Source: Aplidium turbinatum
Lineage: Eukaryota; Chordata; Ascidiacea; Aplousobranchia; Polyclinidae
Assembly: GCA_918807975.1 (NCBI GenBank)
Contig: OU964923.1
Location: forward strand, 22,549,235-22,613,234
Length of the DNA stretch: 64,000 bases
Reading direction: 5' to 3'
Part shown: positions 24,900 to 35,800 of the stretch, piece by piece
How the letters are laid out: the number at the start of each line of letters is the position of its first letter
Position numbering within the stretch: position 1 is the stretch's first letter
Made by a program: the position numbers and the translations under genes
The notes under the pieces: generated by a model
What the model saw: only the letters and a program-made list of their open reading frames with translations
The model's database searches: none
Told to the model about the DNA's origin: nothing

Positions 24900-25447
24900 T
24901 AGGCTACACTATTAGCAAAAGGGATTAACTGAAACAAACGTGATAATGAAATTTTAAAGCTTTCTAAAGGATCAACCGGATTACAAAGAAAGAACTGTGT
25001 TATAAAAATTCCATCTACCGATCTGTATACACAGACCCTGCCAATATGTAAACTTCTAATAATGACTGGAAGCCAACCGATGTATTTTTGAATTCTAGGC
25101 TCAAAGTGCTTTATACCAATTTAAAATGATAGTTTTGAGAATTGAAATTGCCAAAGTGGGATTACTGAATCTCACATCACTGCAAAGCCCCTAGTTCTAA
25201 TTACAAAATTTACAATGCTTCATATTTGAAAAAACAAGTTTACAAAATAGTGAAATAATGTTCAAGGCATGTTCAGCAAGATTCGGATACTTCTACTAAA
25301 CATAGGTTTGATGAAAGATTCATTTCATCAAACATTAGTGCAAAGTTGTAAAGAAAGAAGTCTAGCACCCCTCGTTGGCTTTTAATTTTACTATTGTATC
25401 ATCATGATCTGACATAACTGATAACTGGTTACATCCTGTTCCAGGTG
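24900..25447. other. Upstream flank of transaldolase
   Basis: It should contain the transaldolase promoter. I see no clear core element, and no other gene. Confidence 0.4.
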
Positions 25448-26391
25448 CAGGCCTCGAAATTCGTGTTTGTTGACGGCGGACAAACGTGTCCGGTCTGAGC
25501 AGCTATCTTGGCGGACAAATTAAGTTTCACAACGGACACACCAGTTTTAGCGTCGATCGTCGTGCTTAGTCACTTTATCTTGATAATTCTTCGCCATTCA
25601 AGAGCTATGGCTACGGTTTGGAAGGCTTTTTTTAATTTCAGCGAAGGCTTTCATCAGTCCAACGAGGTGCGGTTGGAGAGTCAAAGCGCCGTGTAGCAGC
25701 AATACACCGCATAACTGATTAACTTCCACCGAACGAGGTCGTGTGGATTTTTGCGTCACAATGCTCTGGGCACGAGTCGGGAAACTTCTACACTACCGCT
25801 ACCGTACTATTTTCTGCTGTGCAAAGTTTCACTGGGTATTTTTCTTTAGGTATATTTTTGCGTGTTATGTGAGCGAAAGTAACTTTTTCATGGGCCTTTT
25901 CTTTCTTACTGAAATACCAAAACTTAACAAATTTTGCTGCATCTTGCTGTAATAGCCTACTCATATAATCTAATTTTGTAAACAACCTTGCCTTATCAAT
26001 ATTACTCGAAGATCAAAGCCAGACATTGCGACGTAAGACTTGAACTAAGTTGCGCGTGCTCCCATCGATTCTTAGCGAAGAATTCATCTTTGTTACGCTG
26101 ATTCAATGTCATCAATCGTTAAAGCAACAGAAAAATCAAAAGTTTTTCTGCTTGAATGAAATCTAAGGGATACAGTAATTCACATTTATTAGATGCGCAC
26201 TAGAATGCGCGGGAAATTATATTCTCGTAATCGCAACAATTGTTCGTGCTATGCAATGACGATTTGTATCGCTAGTTCCTGTGTTATTTCTCGGCGGACA
26301 AATATGACCGATCTAGATGGTAATTCCCGTGGACATCACATGCTGTGACGGCGGACATGTCCGCGGTGTCCGCCGTGAATTTCGAGGCCTG
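25448..26391. mobile_element. 944-bp inverted-repeat element with TGTCCGCC subterminal motifs
   Basis: Termini CAGGCCTCGAAATTC and GAATTTCGAGGCCTG are inverted copies. AGGTG flanks both sides (25443-25447, 26392-26396), a 5-bp duplication. Near both ends GGCGGACA/TGTCCGCC repeats occur several times. There is no convincing transposase frame. The termini look hAT-like, but the 5-bp duplication is unusual, so the superfamily is left open. Confidence 0.72.
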
Positions 26392-26476
26392 AGGTGTTAT
26401 GACAGGCTTGATCACAATGGTTGGTTGTGAATCATTACTCACAGCCTAACAAATACTTTTATAGATTCTTCCTGGG

Positions 26477-26691
26477 AGTTTTGCAAACTTGTAGAAGCTT
26501 TAGACGCAGGGCCAGTTATCGAGATTGGCAGAGTGAAGTTTCTGATTGTTGAAATGTTATTGCCAGGAAATTATTCCATCCACTAGGTGCGGCTGAATGG
26601 AAAGCAGTCCCAAAATGTGTGCTTCAGCGCACGCCGAACCAGCGCTGCATGATCTTGAGTTGGGCACATAAACACTGAGCTAATGGGGTGG
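26477..26691 (-). repeat. tRNA-derived SINE, CTCTCCATTCAGCGG family, copy 3
   Basis: Minus-strand copy with the A box (CCCCATTAGCTCAGTG), the B-box region, CTTTCCATTCAGC, TTCACTCTGCCAATCTCG and TCTACAAGTTTGCAAAAC. It is diverged from the other copies. Confidence 0.75.
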
Positions 26692-26841
26692 ACACTGGAC
26701 AGGTATGCCAATATATCGCCAAAAACAAAAAAGATTCGCTTTGATGCAGATCACATGAAAGAGTGATATCACAAAATCCTTTGCAAGTCATGGCTGGCTT
26801 CCCTAACAGGATCTACTACTGATTAGTGGTGCGATATTGAT

Positions 26842-28513
26842 GGATGCAACCTAATTCGTACCATGAACAATTCGTACCGTCAGTTCGTACATTGAAAAGA
26901 TTGAGAGAAAAAAATTAAAAAAAGCCGAAGTCGCTGATTGCAGTTTCCGCAAACAAACGAAAACTCTTAGGATCATCACCAGAAATTTTAAAATGTTTGA
27001 GGAAACTCCGACCAACCCTATCTCTTTTAAAATGTTTGCGGAAACTCCGATCAACCCTAACCCTTTTAAAATGTTTGCGGAAACTGCGGAAAAACGGAAA
27101 CTGCAATCAGCAACTTCGGCTTTGTTCTATTTTTTTCTCTTGATCTTTTCAGTTTGTTTGTTTGCGGAAACCAGGTAGAAACACCCTAACCCTAACTTTT
27201 TTTAAAGGCAGTGGCTATTTGACCGGCTCCGGTCTTTGAATCTGAAACACTATTTGACCGGTCATGACGTCATTACATAAGTACTTTTTTCTTTTTCTCT
27301 TTCAAAGCAAAAGACGTGAAGCGCCGATATAAAGTTCTAAATTTAACACGTTTCCTTCAACTCAGTCCGTGGCGCATACGTTGCGTCTCGGGTTGCCATT
27401 CTAGAGGGGATGAGTTCGATACTATCTGGAAGCATTGACTTTTTTTTTATTTTTTTTAATCTAAACTTTGAACCGAAGCGCATTTTTGTGGTCAATTTTT
27501 AATTTGAGTAGCCTACAGCCCATTTTTTTATGTCTTTTCAAATGTGAGTAATAAAGTTAGAGTTTTTTTAATTTGCTGGAATTTGAGAATTTCTCTGGGT
27601 AATTTTCCGATCGTCATAAGTGACCGTGTTTGCTGAACGACCCTACATTTTTGCTCTCAAGTTAGTTATATTTTTTAAAGAAGTATTGTATAGGCTATAA
27701 CTAACTTGAGAGCAAAAATGTAATTTTCTTTTAAAAAAAATGGACGATTGGAAAATTGGACCATTTATCACGATCGGAAAATTACCAAGAGAAATTCTCA
27801 AATTCCAGCAAATTAAAAAAACTCTAACTTTATTTCTCACATTTGAAAAGACATAAAAAAATGGGCTGTAGGCTACTCAAATTAAAAATTGATCACAAAA
27901 ATGCGCTTCGGTTCAAAGTTTAAATAAAAAAAATTGAAAAAAAAGTCAATGCTTCCGGAAAGTATCGAACTCATCCCCTCTAGAATGGCAACCCGAGACG
28001 CAACGTATGCGCCACGGACTTAGTTGAAGAGAGCGTGTTGAATTTAGAACTTTATATCGGCGCTTCACGTCTTTTGCTTTGAAAGAGAAAAAGAAAAAAG
28101 TACTTATGTAATGACGTCATGACCGGTCAAATAGTGTTTCAGATTCAAAGACCGGAGCCGGTCAAATAGCCACTGCCTTTTTTAAATGTTTGCGGAAACT
28201 CCGATCAACCCTAACCCTTTTAAAATATTTGCGGAAACTGCGATTTCGGCAAACTCCTAGGATCATTACCAGAAATTTTAAAGTGTTTGCGGAAACTGCG
28301 GAAAAATGGAAATTGCGATCAGCGATGTTCTATTTTTTTCTCTCGTTATTTTTAGTTTGTTTGCGGATACCGATACTCCGATGCCCTAACTTTTTTTAAA
28401 TGTTTGCGGAAACTGCGATCAGCGACTTCGGCTGTTTTTAATTTTTTCTCTCGATCTTTTCAAGGTACGAACTGACGGTACGAATTGTTCATGGTACGAA
28501 TTAGGTTGCACCC
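26842..28513. mobile_element. Long-inverted-repeat element with 9-bp duplication, host of a nested hairpin
   Basis: Ends begin GGATGCAACCTAATTCGTAC on the left and GGGTGCAACCTAATTCGTAC (inverted) on the right, and continue as inverted copies for well over 60 bp. The 9-bp duplication GATATTGAT is at 26833-26841 and 28514-28522. The interior has degenerate tandem pieces (TTTGCGGAAACTCCGATCAA and CCCTAACCC). No transposase is seen. The 9-bp duplication and long repeats point to a Mutator-like non-autonomous element. Element 27207-28177 is nested in its centre. Confidence 0.8.
27207..28177. mobile_element. Near-perfect 970-bp hairpin element (foldback, Mutator-like)
   Basis: Two arms of about 480 bp are almost exact inverted copies meeting near 27690. 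They start GGCAGTGGCTATTTGACCGG and end with its complement. The 9-bp duplication TTTTTTAAA is at 27198-27206 and 28178-28186. Each arm carries a tRNA-like segment (left about 27366-27430: TGGCGCATACG as A box, GAGTTCGATAC as B box). There is no coding capacity. Confidence 0.85.
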
Positions 28514-28522
28514 GATATTGAT

Positions 28523-29160
28523 AAGCCCAGCCTCATGAGTGAAGCACAAGTTTATTACTATCAAGTGTCAATTCTTGCTACTGCACAATCTGGCTGTCAA
28601 AAAGCATATAGGCTATACCGGTACAGGCTCTATCTCTAGTTATGATAGATACTGTTGTAATATACTGGCTAGATTATAATGTGCGCTAAATAAAATAAGG
28701 TGGTATGTGGGATTGTGGGTTGCATATGTGTATTGTGTTGTAGATGGCAATGCATACTTTTAAGGAAGTGTTGTACTGTGTAACCAAGTTATTAGGTACC
28801 AAGTAATATCAAGTGACCAACTACAAAGTTAGACATATTTTTCATAAAACAAATTGAACTCTCATAATTATTGACTCTAGTCATTAAAGCTCTTTGATAA
28901 AGCATTACCTAGCCTATCCAAATAAATCTAACACAAGATAAACATTATTTCAAATTGGCAGTATCAAAAAATTATTTTTAAAAATGAGTCCTGATGCAAC
29001 TTGTATTTCTTTTTGCTGATTAGTGGTAGAAAAAATCTGCTGCATTAGTTATGATCTGCATTAATCTGAAATTAACTAAATACTAGTTAAAAAGAGATTT
29101 GATAAAAAAAAAACAAAGAAAGGGTACGGTAGCCTATCCCTTTACCAATATATTAAATTT
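28523..29160. other. Intergenic, nothing recognised
   Basis: AT-rich DNA without a gene, RNA or element that I can support. Confidence 0.4.
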
Positions 29161-29448
29161 TTATCCTTGAATTGGGAAAGCTTCTTGCATAGCTTAATCC
29201 TGGCAGTTTTGCATACTTGTAGAGGCTTTGAATCACTGATGCAGGCCGGGTCATCGAGATTGACAGAGTGAAGTTTCCGATTGTTGAAATCTTGTTGCAG
29301 GGAATTATTCTATCTATTAGATGCTGCTGAATGGAGAGCAGTTCTTAATGTGCATTGCTCAAGTGCACACCCGAGAGTCAAATTAGTGCCGCTTGATCTT
29401 GAAGCTTCTTTGTTATAGAAGTAATGCAACCGAGCTATCCGGGCAGCT
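29161..29448 (-). repeat. tRNA-derived SINE, CTCTCCATTCAGCGG family, copy 4
   Basis: Minus-strand copy with GACTCTCGGGTGTGCACTTG, CTGCTCTCCATTCAGCAGC, TTCACTCTGTCAATCTCG and CCTCTACAAGTATGC. It ends near the A-box remnant CCCGGATAGCTCGG. Confidence 0.8.
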
Positions 29449-29819
29449 CATTAAATTCTAGTCTGACATCCCTAGTTCGCTTTTAGGCGGTCCCACGAAT
29501 TACCCATAAGTACCGATAAGCACCATAAGTACCCATAAGCCCCATAAGTCGCGTCGAATTACCCATAAGTACCCATAAGTCGCGTCGAATTACCCATAAG
29601 CCCCATAAGTCGCGTCGAATTACCCATAAGCCCCATAAGTCGCGTCGAATTACCCATAAGCCCCATAAGTCGCGTCGAATTACCCATAAGCCCCATAAGT
29701 CGCGTCGAATTACCCATAGGCACCATAAGTAGCATTGAATTACATAGAAGTAACGTCGAATTACCCATAAGCCTGTATAGTGTAGAGTGTAGTCTATAGC
29801 CGTCTAGAAGCCTAGTAGT

Positions 29820-29885
29820 CGGCTGCATAGCCGAGTGGTGAGGAGCACGGGCTGGGCGTTCCAAAATATAGTTCGACACCGTTCA
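29820..29885 (+). repeat. tRNA-like segment 1, foldback left arm
   Basis: GGCTGCATAGCCGAGTGG fits an A box, and TAGTTCGACACC about 45 bases later fits a B box. The inverted partner is in the right arm at about 31306-31366, with a partial second copy at about 31511-31550. The acceptor stem does not pair well, so it is not a working tRNA gene. Confidence 0.5.
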
Positions 29886-30978
29886 AGAGCAGGACACTTG
29901 AAGGCATGCCTAAAGGTGGACACGAAGATTGGCTTCGTTGCCTTCCCGTCCGCTTATGTGTAATCTGCAGTTTGCTGCAGCAGATGGAGTGTTTTGTCCG
30001 ATAAAACACCTTAACATTGGACAATTTTCCCTATGAACCAGGTGACTGTAGCATAGCAATCGTTCTTGCACTCAGCCAGAGACTTAATTCTTGCTTTAAA
30101 CTTGATAATTAAAGAAAAAAAAGAATAATGGCAAGGGTGGGAATCAAACCCGTGTCACCAAATTCAATAGCCCTTCGGCTATACCACTCCGCCACGGAAG
30201 CACTCGTGAAATCTTCGCTTAATTTGGTTTATATCGGTAATGTTTCGAGAACGCTCACAATATTATCAGTTTAGTTTGTTTTTATTTCTGACCATCACAA
30301 CGAAAAAACAATATACGACAAACTTAGCACAGATCTATAAAAGGTAGAAACGACAAAACGCGGACGTTATAACGTGCATGATACCAAAGCAGGACAATCA
30401 GTTTAACATGACACGGTCGCAAGTCGCAACAGCAACCTGCAGATTACATATACGCTGACATGAGGCGTAAGTAATTCCACATTGCTTATGGATAATTCGA
30501 CGCGACTTATGGGGCATTTGGGTAATTCGACGCGACTTATGGGGCTTATGGGTAATAGTCGCGTCGAATTACCCATAAGCATCGTGGAATTACTTACGCC
30601 TTCATGTCAGCGTATATGTAATCTGTGTCGCGTCGAATTACCGTCGAATTACGTGTCGCGTCGAATTACCAATAAGTCGCGTCGAATTACCCATAAGCAA
30701 CGTGGAATTACTTACGCCTTCATGTCAGCGTATATGTAATCTGCAAGTCGCTGTTGCGATTTGCGATCGTGTCACTTAAACTGATTGTCCTGCTTTGGTA
30801 TCATGCACGTTATAACGTCCGCGTTTTGTCGCTTCTACCTTTTATAGACCTCTGCCAAGTTTGTCGTATATTGTTTTTTCGTTGTGATGGTCAGAAATAA
30901 AAACAAACTAAACTGATAATATTGTGAGCGTTCTCGAAACATTAGATATATAAACAAATTAAGCGAAGATTTCACGAG

Positions 30979-31052
30979 CGATTGCGTGGCGGAATGGTAT
31001 AGCCGAAGGGCTATTGAATTTGGTGACACGGGTTTGATTCCCACCCTTGCCA
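30979..31052 (+). repeat. tRNA-like segment 2, foldback right arm
   Basis: GTGGCGGAATGGTATAGCC (A box), then ACGGGTTTGATTCCC (B box) and CACCCTTGCCA, a Leu-tRNA-like layout. The inverted twin is at about 30129-30200 in the left arm. It may supply a polymerase III promoter. I do not call a functional tRNA because the stems are imperfect. Confidence 0.5.
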
Positions 31053-32867
31053 TTATTCTTTTTTTTCTTTAATTATCAAGTTTAAAGCAAGAATTAAGTC
31101 TCTGGCTGAGTGCGAGAACGATTGCTATGCTGCAGTCACCTGGTTCATAGGGAAAATTGTCCAATGTTAAGGTGTTTTATCGGACAAAACACTCCATCTG
31201 CTGCAGCAAACTGCAGATTACACATCAGCGGACGGGAAGGCAACGAAGCCAATCTTCGTGTCCACCTTTAGGCATGCCTTCAAGTGTCCTGCTCTTGAAC
31301 GGTGTCGAACTATATTTTGGAACGCCCAGCCCGTGCTCCTCACCACTCGGCTATGCAGCCGACTACTAGGCTTCTAGACGGCTATAGACTACACTCTACA
31401 CTATACAGGCTTATGGGTAATTCGACGTTACTTCTATGTAATTCAATGTTACTTATGGTGCCTATGGGTAATTCGACGCGACTTATGGGGCTTATGGGTA
31501 ATTCGACGCGCCGTGCTCCTCACCACTCGGCTATGCAGCCGACTACTAGGCTTCTAGACGGCTATAGACTACACTCTACAGTCTACACTATACAGGCTTA
31601 TGGGTAATTCGACGTTACTTCTATGTAATTCAATGCTACTTATGGTGCCTATGGGTAATTCGACGCGACTTATGGGGCTTATGGGTAATTCGACGCGACT
31701 TACGGGGCTTATGGGTAATTCGACGCGACTTATGGGGCTTATGGGTAATTCGACGCGACTTATGGGGCTTATGGGTAATTCGACGCGACTTATGGGTAAT
31801 TCGACGCGACTTATGGTGCTTATGGGTACTTATGGGTACTTATGGGGCTTATGGGTAATTCGTGGGACCCCTTTTAGGAAGGCATTGCTGCGCTACTGCG
31901 TTGCCAGGTTATTTTCTAAAAAAATAAGCAAATAAATCTGAAGCAAAATCGCAAGTCAAAATAAAATGATGGTTTTCTGCCTGGCCACAACTCACAAAAG
32001 TGAAAAAAGTTTGAACTACCGTACTCCACAATCGTGATTTTAAACCCATATGAACTGCTGTTAGGTCATCTTCACAATAGAGGTCCTCGTTATCATGGTA
32101 GGTTTCTCTAACATTAACACAGTTTTTCGATCCAAAGAGTTGTAAAAAAACAAATAACTCCCATAGGCAATAGGCATAACTAAAAGGAAGTGGCTACGTT
32201 TACGGCGCCGTAAATACAGCCGTTCCATGCCTTTTTTTCTAATCTTTACGTCGCTTTTACTGCGCATGCGCGCTGGTGCTGCGCACGTCACGCGCGAAAG
32301 CAGGCAGTTCAGTTCAGCTTGACAGCATAGGACAATTAGGACATTGTTATATTTTCCGCACTGGTGTTGCCAGATAAGGAATTCTAAAGTGTGGTAGCTA
32401 AAATTATTTTTGTTTTGATGAGTGTGAAAATTAGGTTGAATTGAAAACAGGCAGGCGTAGCAATTGTGGACTTTTGCTTAGCTGCAATAGCCTATAGGAT
32501 ATGGCTATACTGCAGCAATATGGCTAAATTTTCCGCACTAGTGTTGCCAGATAAGGAATTCTCCTTTAATTTGAAAATGCTAGGCTAATGAGAAGACGAT
32601 ATAGGCGTTCAAAATTTTGTAAGTGTAGGCCTAATTAGTTGCCTATTCTGTTTCGAATCATCCATTTTGTATTCCTTTTTCTCATTCGTAGGCTAATGAG
32701 AAGACGATATAGGCGTTCAAAATTTCTAAGTGTAGGCCTAATTGGTTGCCTATTCTGTTTCGAATCATCCATTTTGTATTCCTTTTTCTCATACGTAGGC
32801 TAATGAGAAGACGATATAGGCGTTAAAAATTTCTAAGTGTATTGTATTCCTTTTTCTTATCTTCAAA

Positions 32868-35800
32868 ATGGGGGAAAAATTAGTTACAGTTGGGAAAACA
32901 TTTCGCAATTTCGATGAAGTATCCCAAGCTATAAAACAATACGAAGCAAAAAAATTTGTAAACTTATACATCAGAAGTAGCAGAACTGTTGAGGCTGGAA
33001 GAGTAAGGGCACCAAAGCGACATTTTGCAGACGCCTTGAAGTACAGCGAGCTGAATTTGTCGTGCAAACACGGTGGTCGAAAAGTGGTGTCGCATTCCTC
33101 AGGCGTTCGACCAAACCAAAGGTAGGCTACTGTAGCCTAAATTCTTCCTGGTTTGGACGAGAGAATTTTGTTTTGATGTGTTTGAAAACATGTTTAAAAA
33201 AAAAGAACGAACGCGAAAAACGCCTCACGTCCCTACCTCTCTCCCACCACTAAATCTGTTTCCATTACAGCACATATCTACTCAACTGCCCCTTTACGGT
33301 GGCTGTACGAGTCAGCCGGGATGGAGAAACGCTTTTTGTGAAATCGTGTGTGGATGAGCATAATCATGACAGCACAGAAGTAAGTGGATTGGATCAGATG
33401 TCCATTGCTTCTTCATATTTGTTACAGATGTCCATTTATATTAACAAAACACAAGTATCAGCGCTCACTATAAGTTCTCCTGTGTAACTTAACGAAAATG
33501 AAAGTGATCACAATAAATAAAGTAATATTGATTGAAATATTCAAAAGAAATATTTCTCGGAAGTATTATGAGTGAAAGGTCAATAATTTTGTGAAGCTAT
33601 ATAATAGGTTTTGTTTATGCGTTGAGTGATTTTGTCAGTTTTTCAGTTCTTAGGCCTATATAGCCTAGCCTACTGTTGGTTGTTTCTTTATCTCTAAAAA
33701 ACCTTGCTTTCTTTGAACTGCTTTCTTTTCTTTAAATCATCATTTGGTCAATTTTGCTTCTTACCAAAATGTACTTTCATCTCAAATTTTATTATATTTT
33801 CAGACTTCCTTCATGCACTTGCCCAAACAACGCAGACTGGATGCATCAGCACAGGAAGATGTTGCTCACATGTGTAATATGAGATCCAATAAAAAATTAC
33901 TGCAATCGCATTTACTGCACAAATACGGCAAGACGGTGTTGTTAACACTTTAGCTGCCAGCGTTTTGAAAAAGTGAGAGGAGTTCTCCTTTTTCTCTGGT
34001 TGCCATGGTAATGAAAAAATGGGTTGCCAAACTATTGAAACGCACTTTGAAATTTTGGAGCAAATCAGTGTTGCAATTGATCGTCGAAATGACCATTGCA
34101 TTTACAAGCGCGCCAGTCAGCAAAACAGTTTTTTTTTTGCATCGAATCAACCTGTTCAGACGTGAAATCAATGTAAAAAAAAAACGATAGACCGAGTGAT
34201 TCAACGTATTCAAACATTGAATCAATGTAAATACGAACTGTTAGGCTAATTCGGTTCTTTGAACAAATCGAATGGCTTTTGTAAATATTTCTCAGTTGCA
34301 ACTTATACCTGATCAGCAAAAGTTCCTTTTTTACACGATTTCAACGTCTGGCGACGATGAAACGATGTAAAAATGACAATTTATGCTGGCCGGTAGCTAG
34401 GCTACTGTACGGTAGGCTACCGAAGTTTAACTTAACCAACTAGGCGATTGCAAGCATATTTCCTTTCGATGAAACCTATAGGCTACCACGTTTGGTTTGC
34501 CTTTACATTACATTCAAAAGTTTTGTTGACATCATAGCATAGTCATAGCCTATATTCATAAGAAAATGCTTGCTTGGATTTTTTTAGCAACTAGGGTTAG
34601 ATAGCCTACAGGACTTCTAGCTAGTACCAGTAAGCACAAGCAGTCTAGTCTAGTGACTTTAAATGAATAGGTAAATTAGTCTAAACCTTAAAAAATAATA
34701 GAATATTTCAATTACCTTGCTGCATAAAAAGTAAGCTCTTTTACATGACCTATGTGCATTGATCAATATACTAGTAGCCTGGCATCATTATCCCAGTCTA
34801 AGAATTTCTAGACCTCAAAGTCATTGCTGAATTTCGAGCTTTGTTCACACTGATTGGTGTTTTGACTTTTATTTAATTTTAAGAATTTGGCGGGGAAATG
34901 GGTTAAAAATCGTTTTTTTTGGTTTAAAATTGAAGCAACCTGTCAGGCCCCCAGACTGGCAACACATTAGGATTTTTGGGGCATTGTGACATCATGTGAC
35001 GTTAAATTACATCACAATTGCACGAGCTAACTCGTTTCCAGCAGCAGAACTGTTAAAAGATCTCCACAACATCAGCAAAAAAACACAAACCCAAGGCCAT
35101 TGTTTGGAAGAACTTGTGGCAGAAATGAAGAAATATCCAGGTAGGCTAAGTCGATATCACAGGCGACCTTTACACACAGGCTATGTCAACGTGCACCTTC
35201 AAGTTTCACTTCACTTTTTTTTAACTTCAACCGCTTGCTGAAATGTTAATAGCTCAGTTGCCACTTGCTCAATTGTTATTCGCTCATTTGCTAACTGCTG
35301 AAGAATCTAACTTGTAGAATCTAAGTAGGCTACTAACTTGTGGAGGAATCGATCTGTTAGTAGCCTGTAGGCAGGGGCGCCGGAACGATTTTTGACTGGG
35401 GGGACAAGATTACGAAAAAAGGACACTTTTGTTTACTAAAAGGCCAATTTCTTTTCAAGTTTCAAGATAAGATATAGCGATAATGCTAATCTATCAGCTC
35501 ACTATGTATTGAGTAATGATAGCCTACAAGTGTCCGGTATACAAAGAAGGGCATCATGCTATGTTATAATGATGTAACCTACTGTCAAGCCTTAAAGCAG
35601 CCAAGGCCGCTTAGTGCTTGAATGACCGCCGATGCTACCTCCTCAATCGGCCAAGTTTGGTCGCCGGTCTCTTCTAGCCAATTATTTAATTTCGCAATAG
35701 AAGGATCGTGGATTAACTGTCGAAGGGGAAAAGATTTTTTGACAATCAAGGGGAAAACATTTTTTGGTCATATTTTGCAAAAATTACGCTTCTTTTCAGT

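Larger units (their letters stand above)
29488..31870. mobile_element. 2.4-kb foldback element with 30-bp satellite arms
   Basis: Termini are CGGTCCCACGAATTACCCAT on the left and its complement ending GTGGGACCC on the right. The 8-bp duplication CTTTTAGG is perfect (29480-29487, 31871-31878). Each arm begins with tandem 30-bp units containing GTCGCGTCGAATTACCCATA then AGCCCCATAA (left about 29548-29712, right about 31654-31850). More than 1 kb of further inverted sequence follows and meets near 30550. Each arm holds two tRNA-like segments (left about 29820-29885 and 30129-30200). The right arm also repeats a stretch of about 175 bp (31333-31510). No transposase is encoded, and the open frames with LMGNSTR repeats only reflect the 30-bp unit. 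Confidence 0.85.

Noticed and set aside
27184-27196. Telomere-like CCCTAACCCTAAC, and TTAGGG-like runs near 5275 and 45890-45945
   Set aside because: Only one to three degenerate units each, within or beside repeats. Not interstitial telomere arrays.
30979-31052. Functional Leu-like tRNA
   Set aside because: Mirrored in both foldback arms with imperfect stems. Kept only as a tRNA-like segment.
29559-31935. Long frames with repeated LMGNSTR units
   Set aside because: They arise from the 30-bp tandem unit (ten codons) of the foldback element and appear on both arms. There is no start context, domain or conservation.
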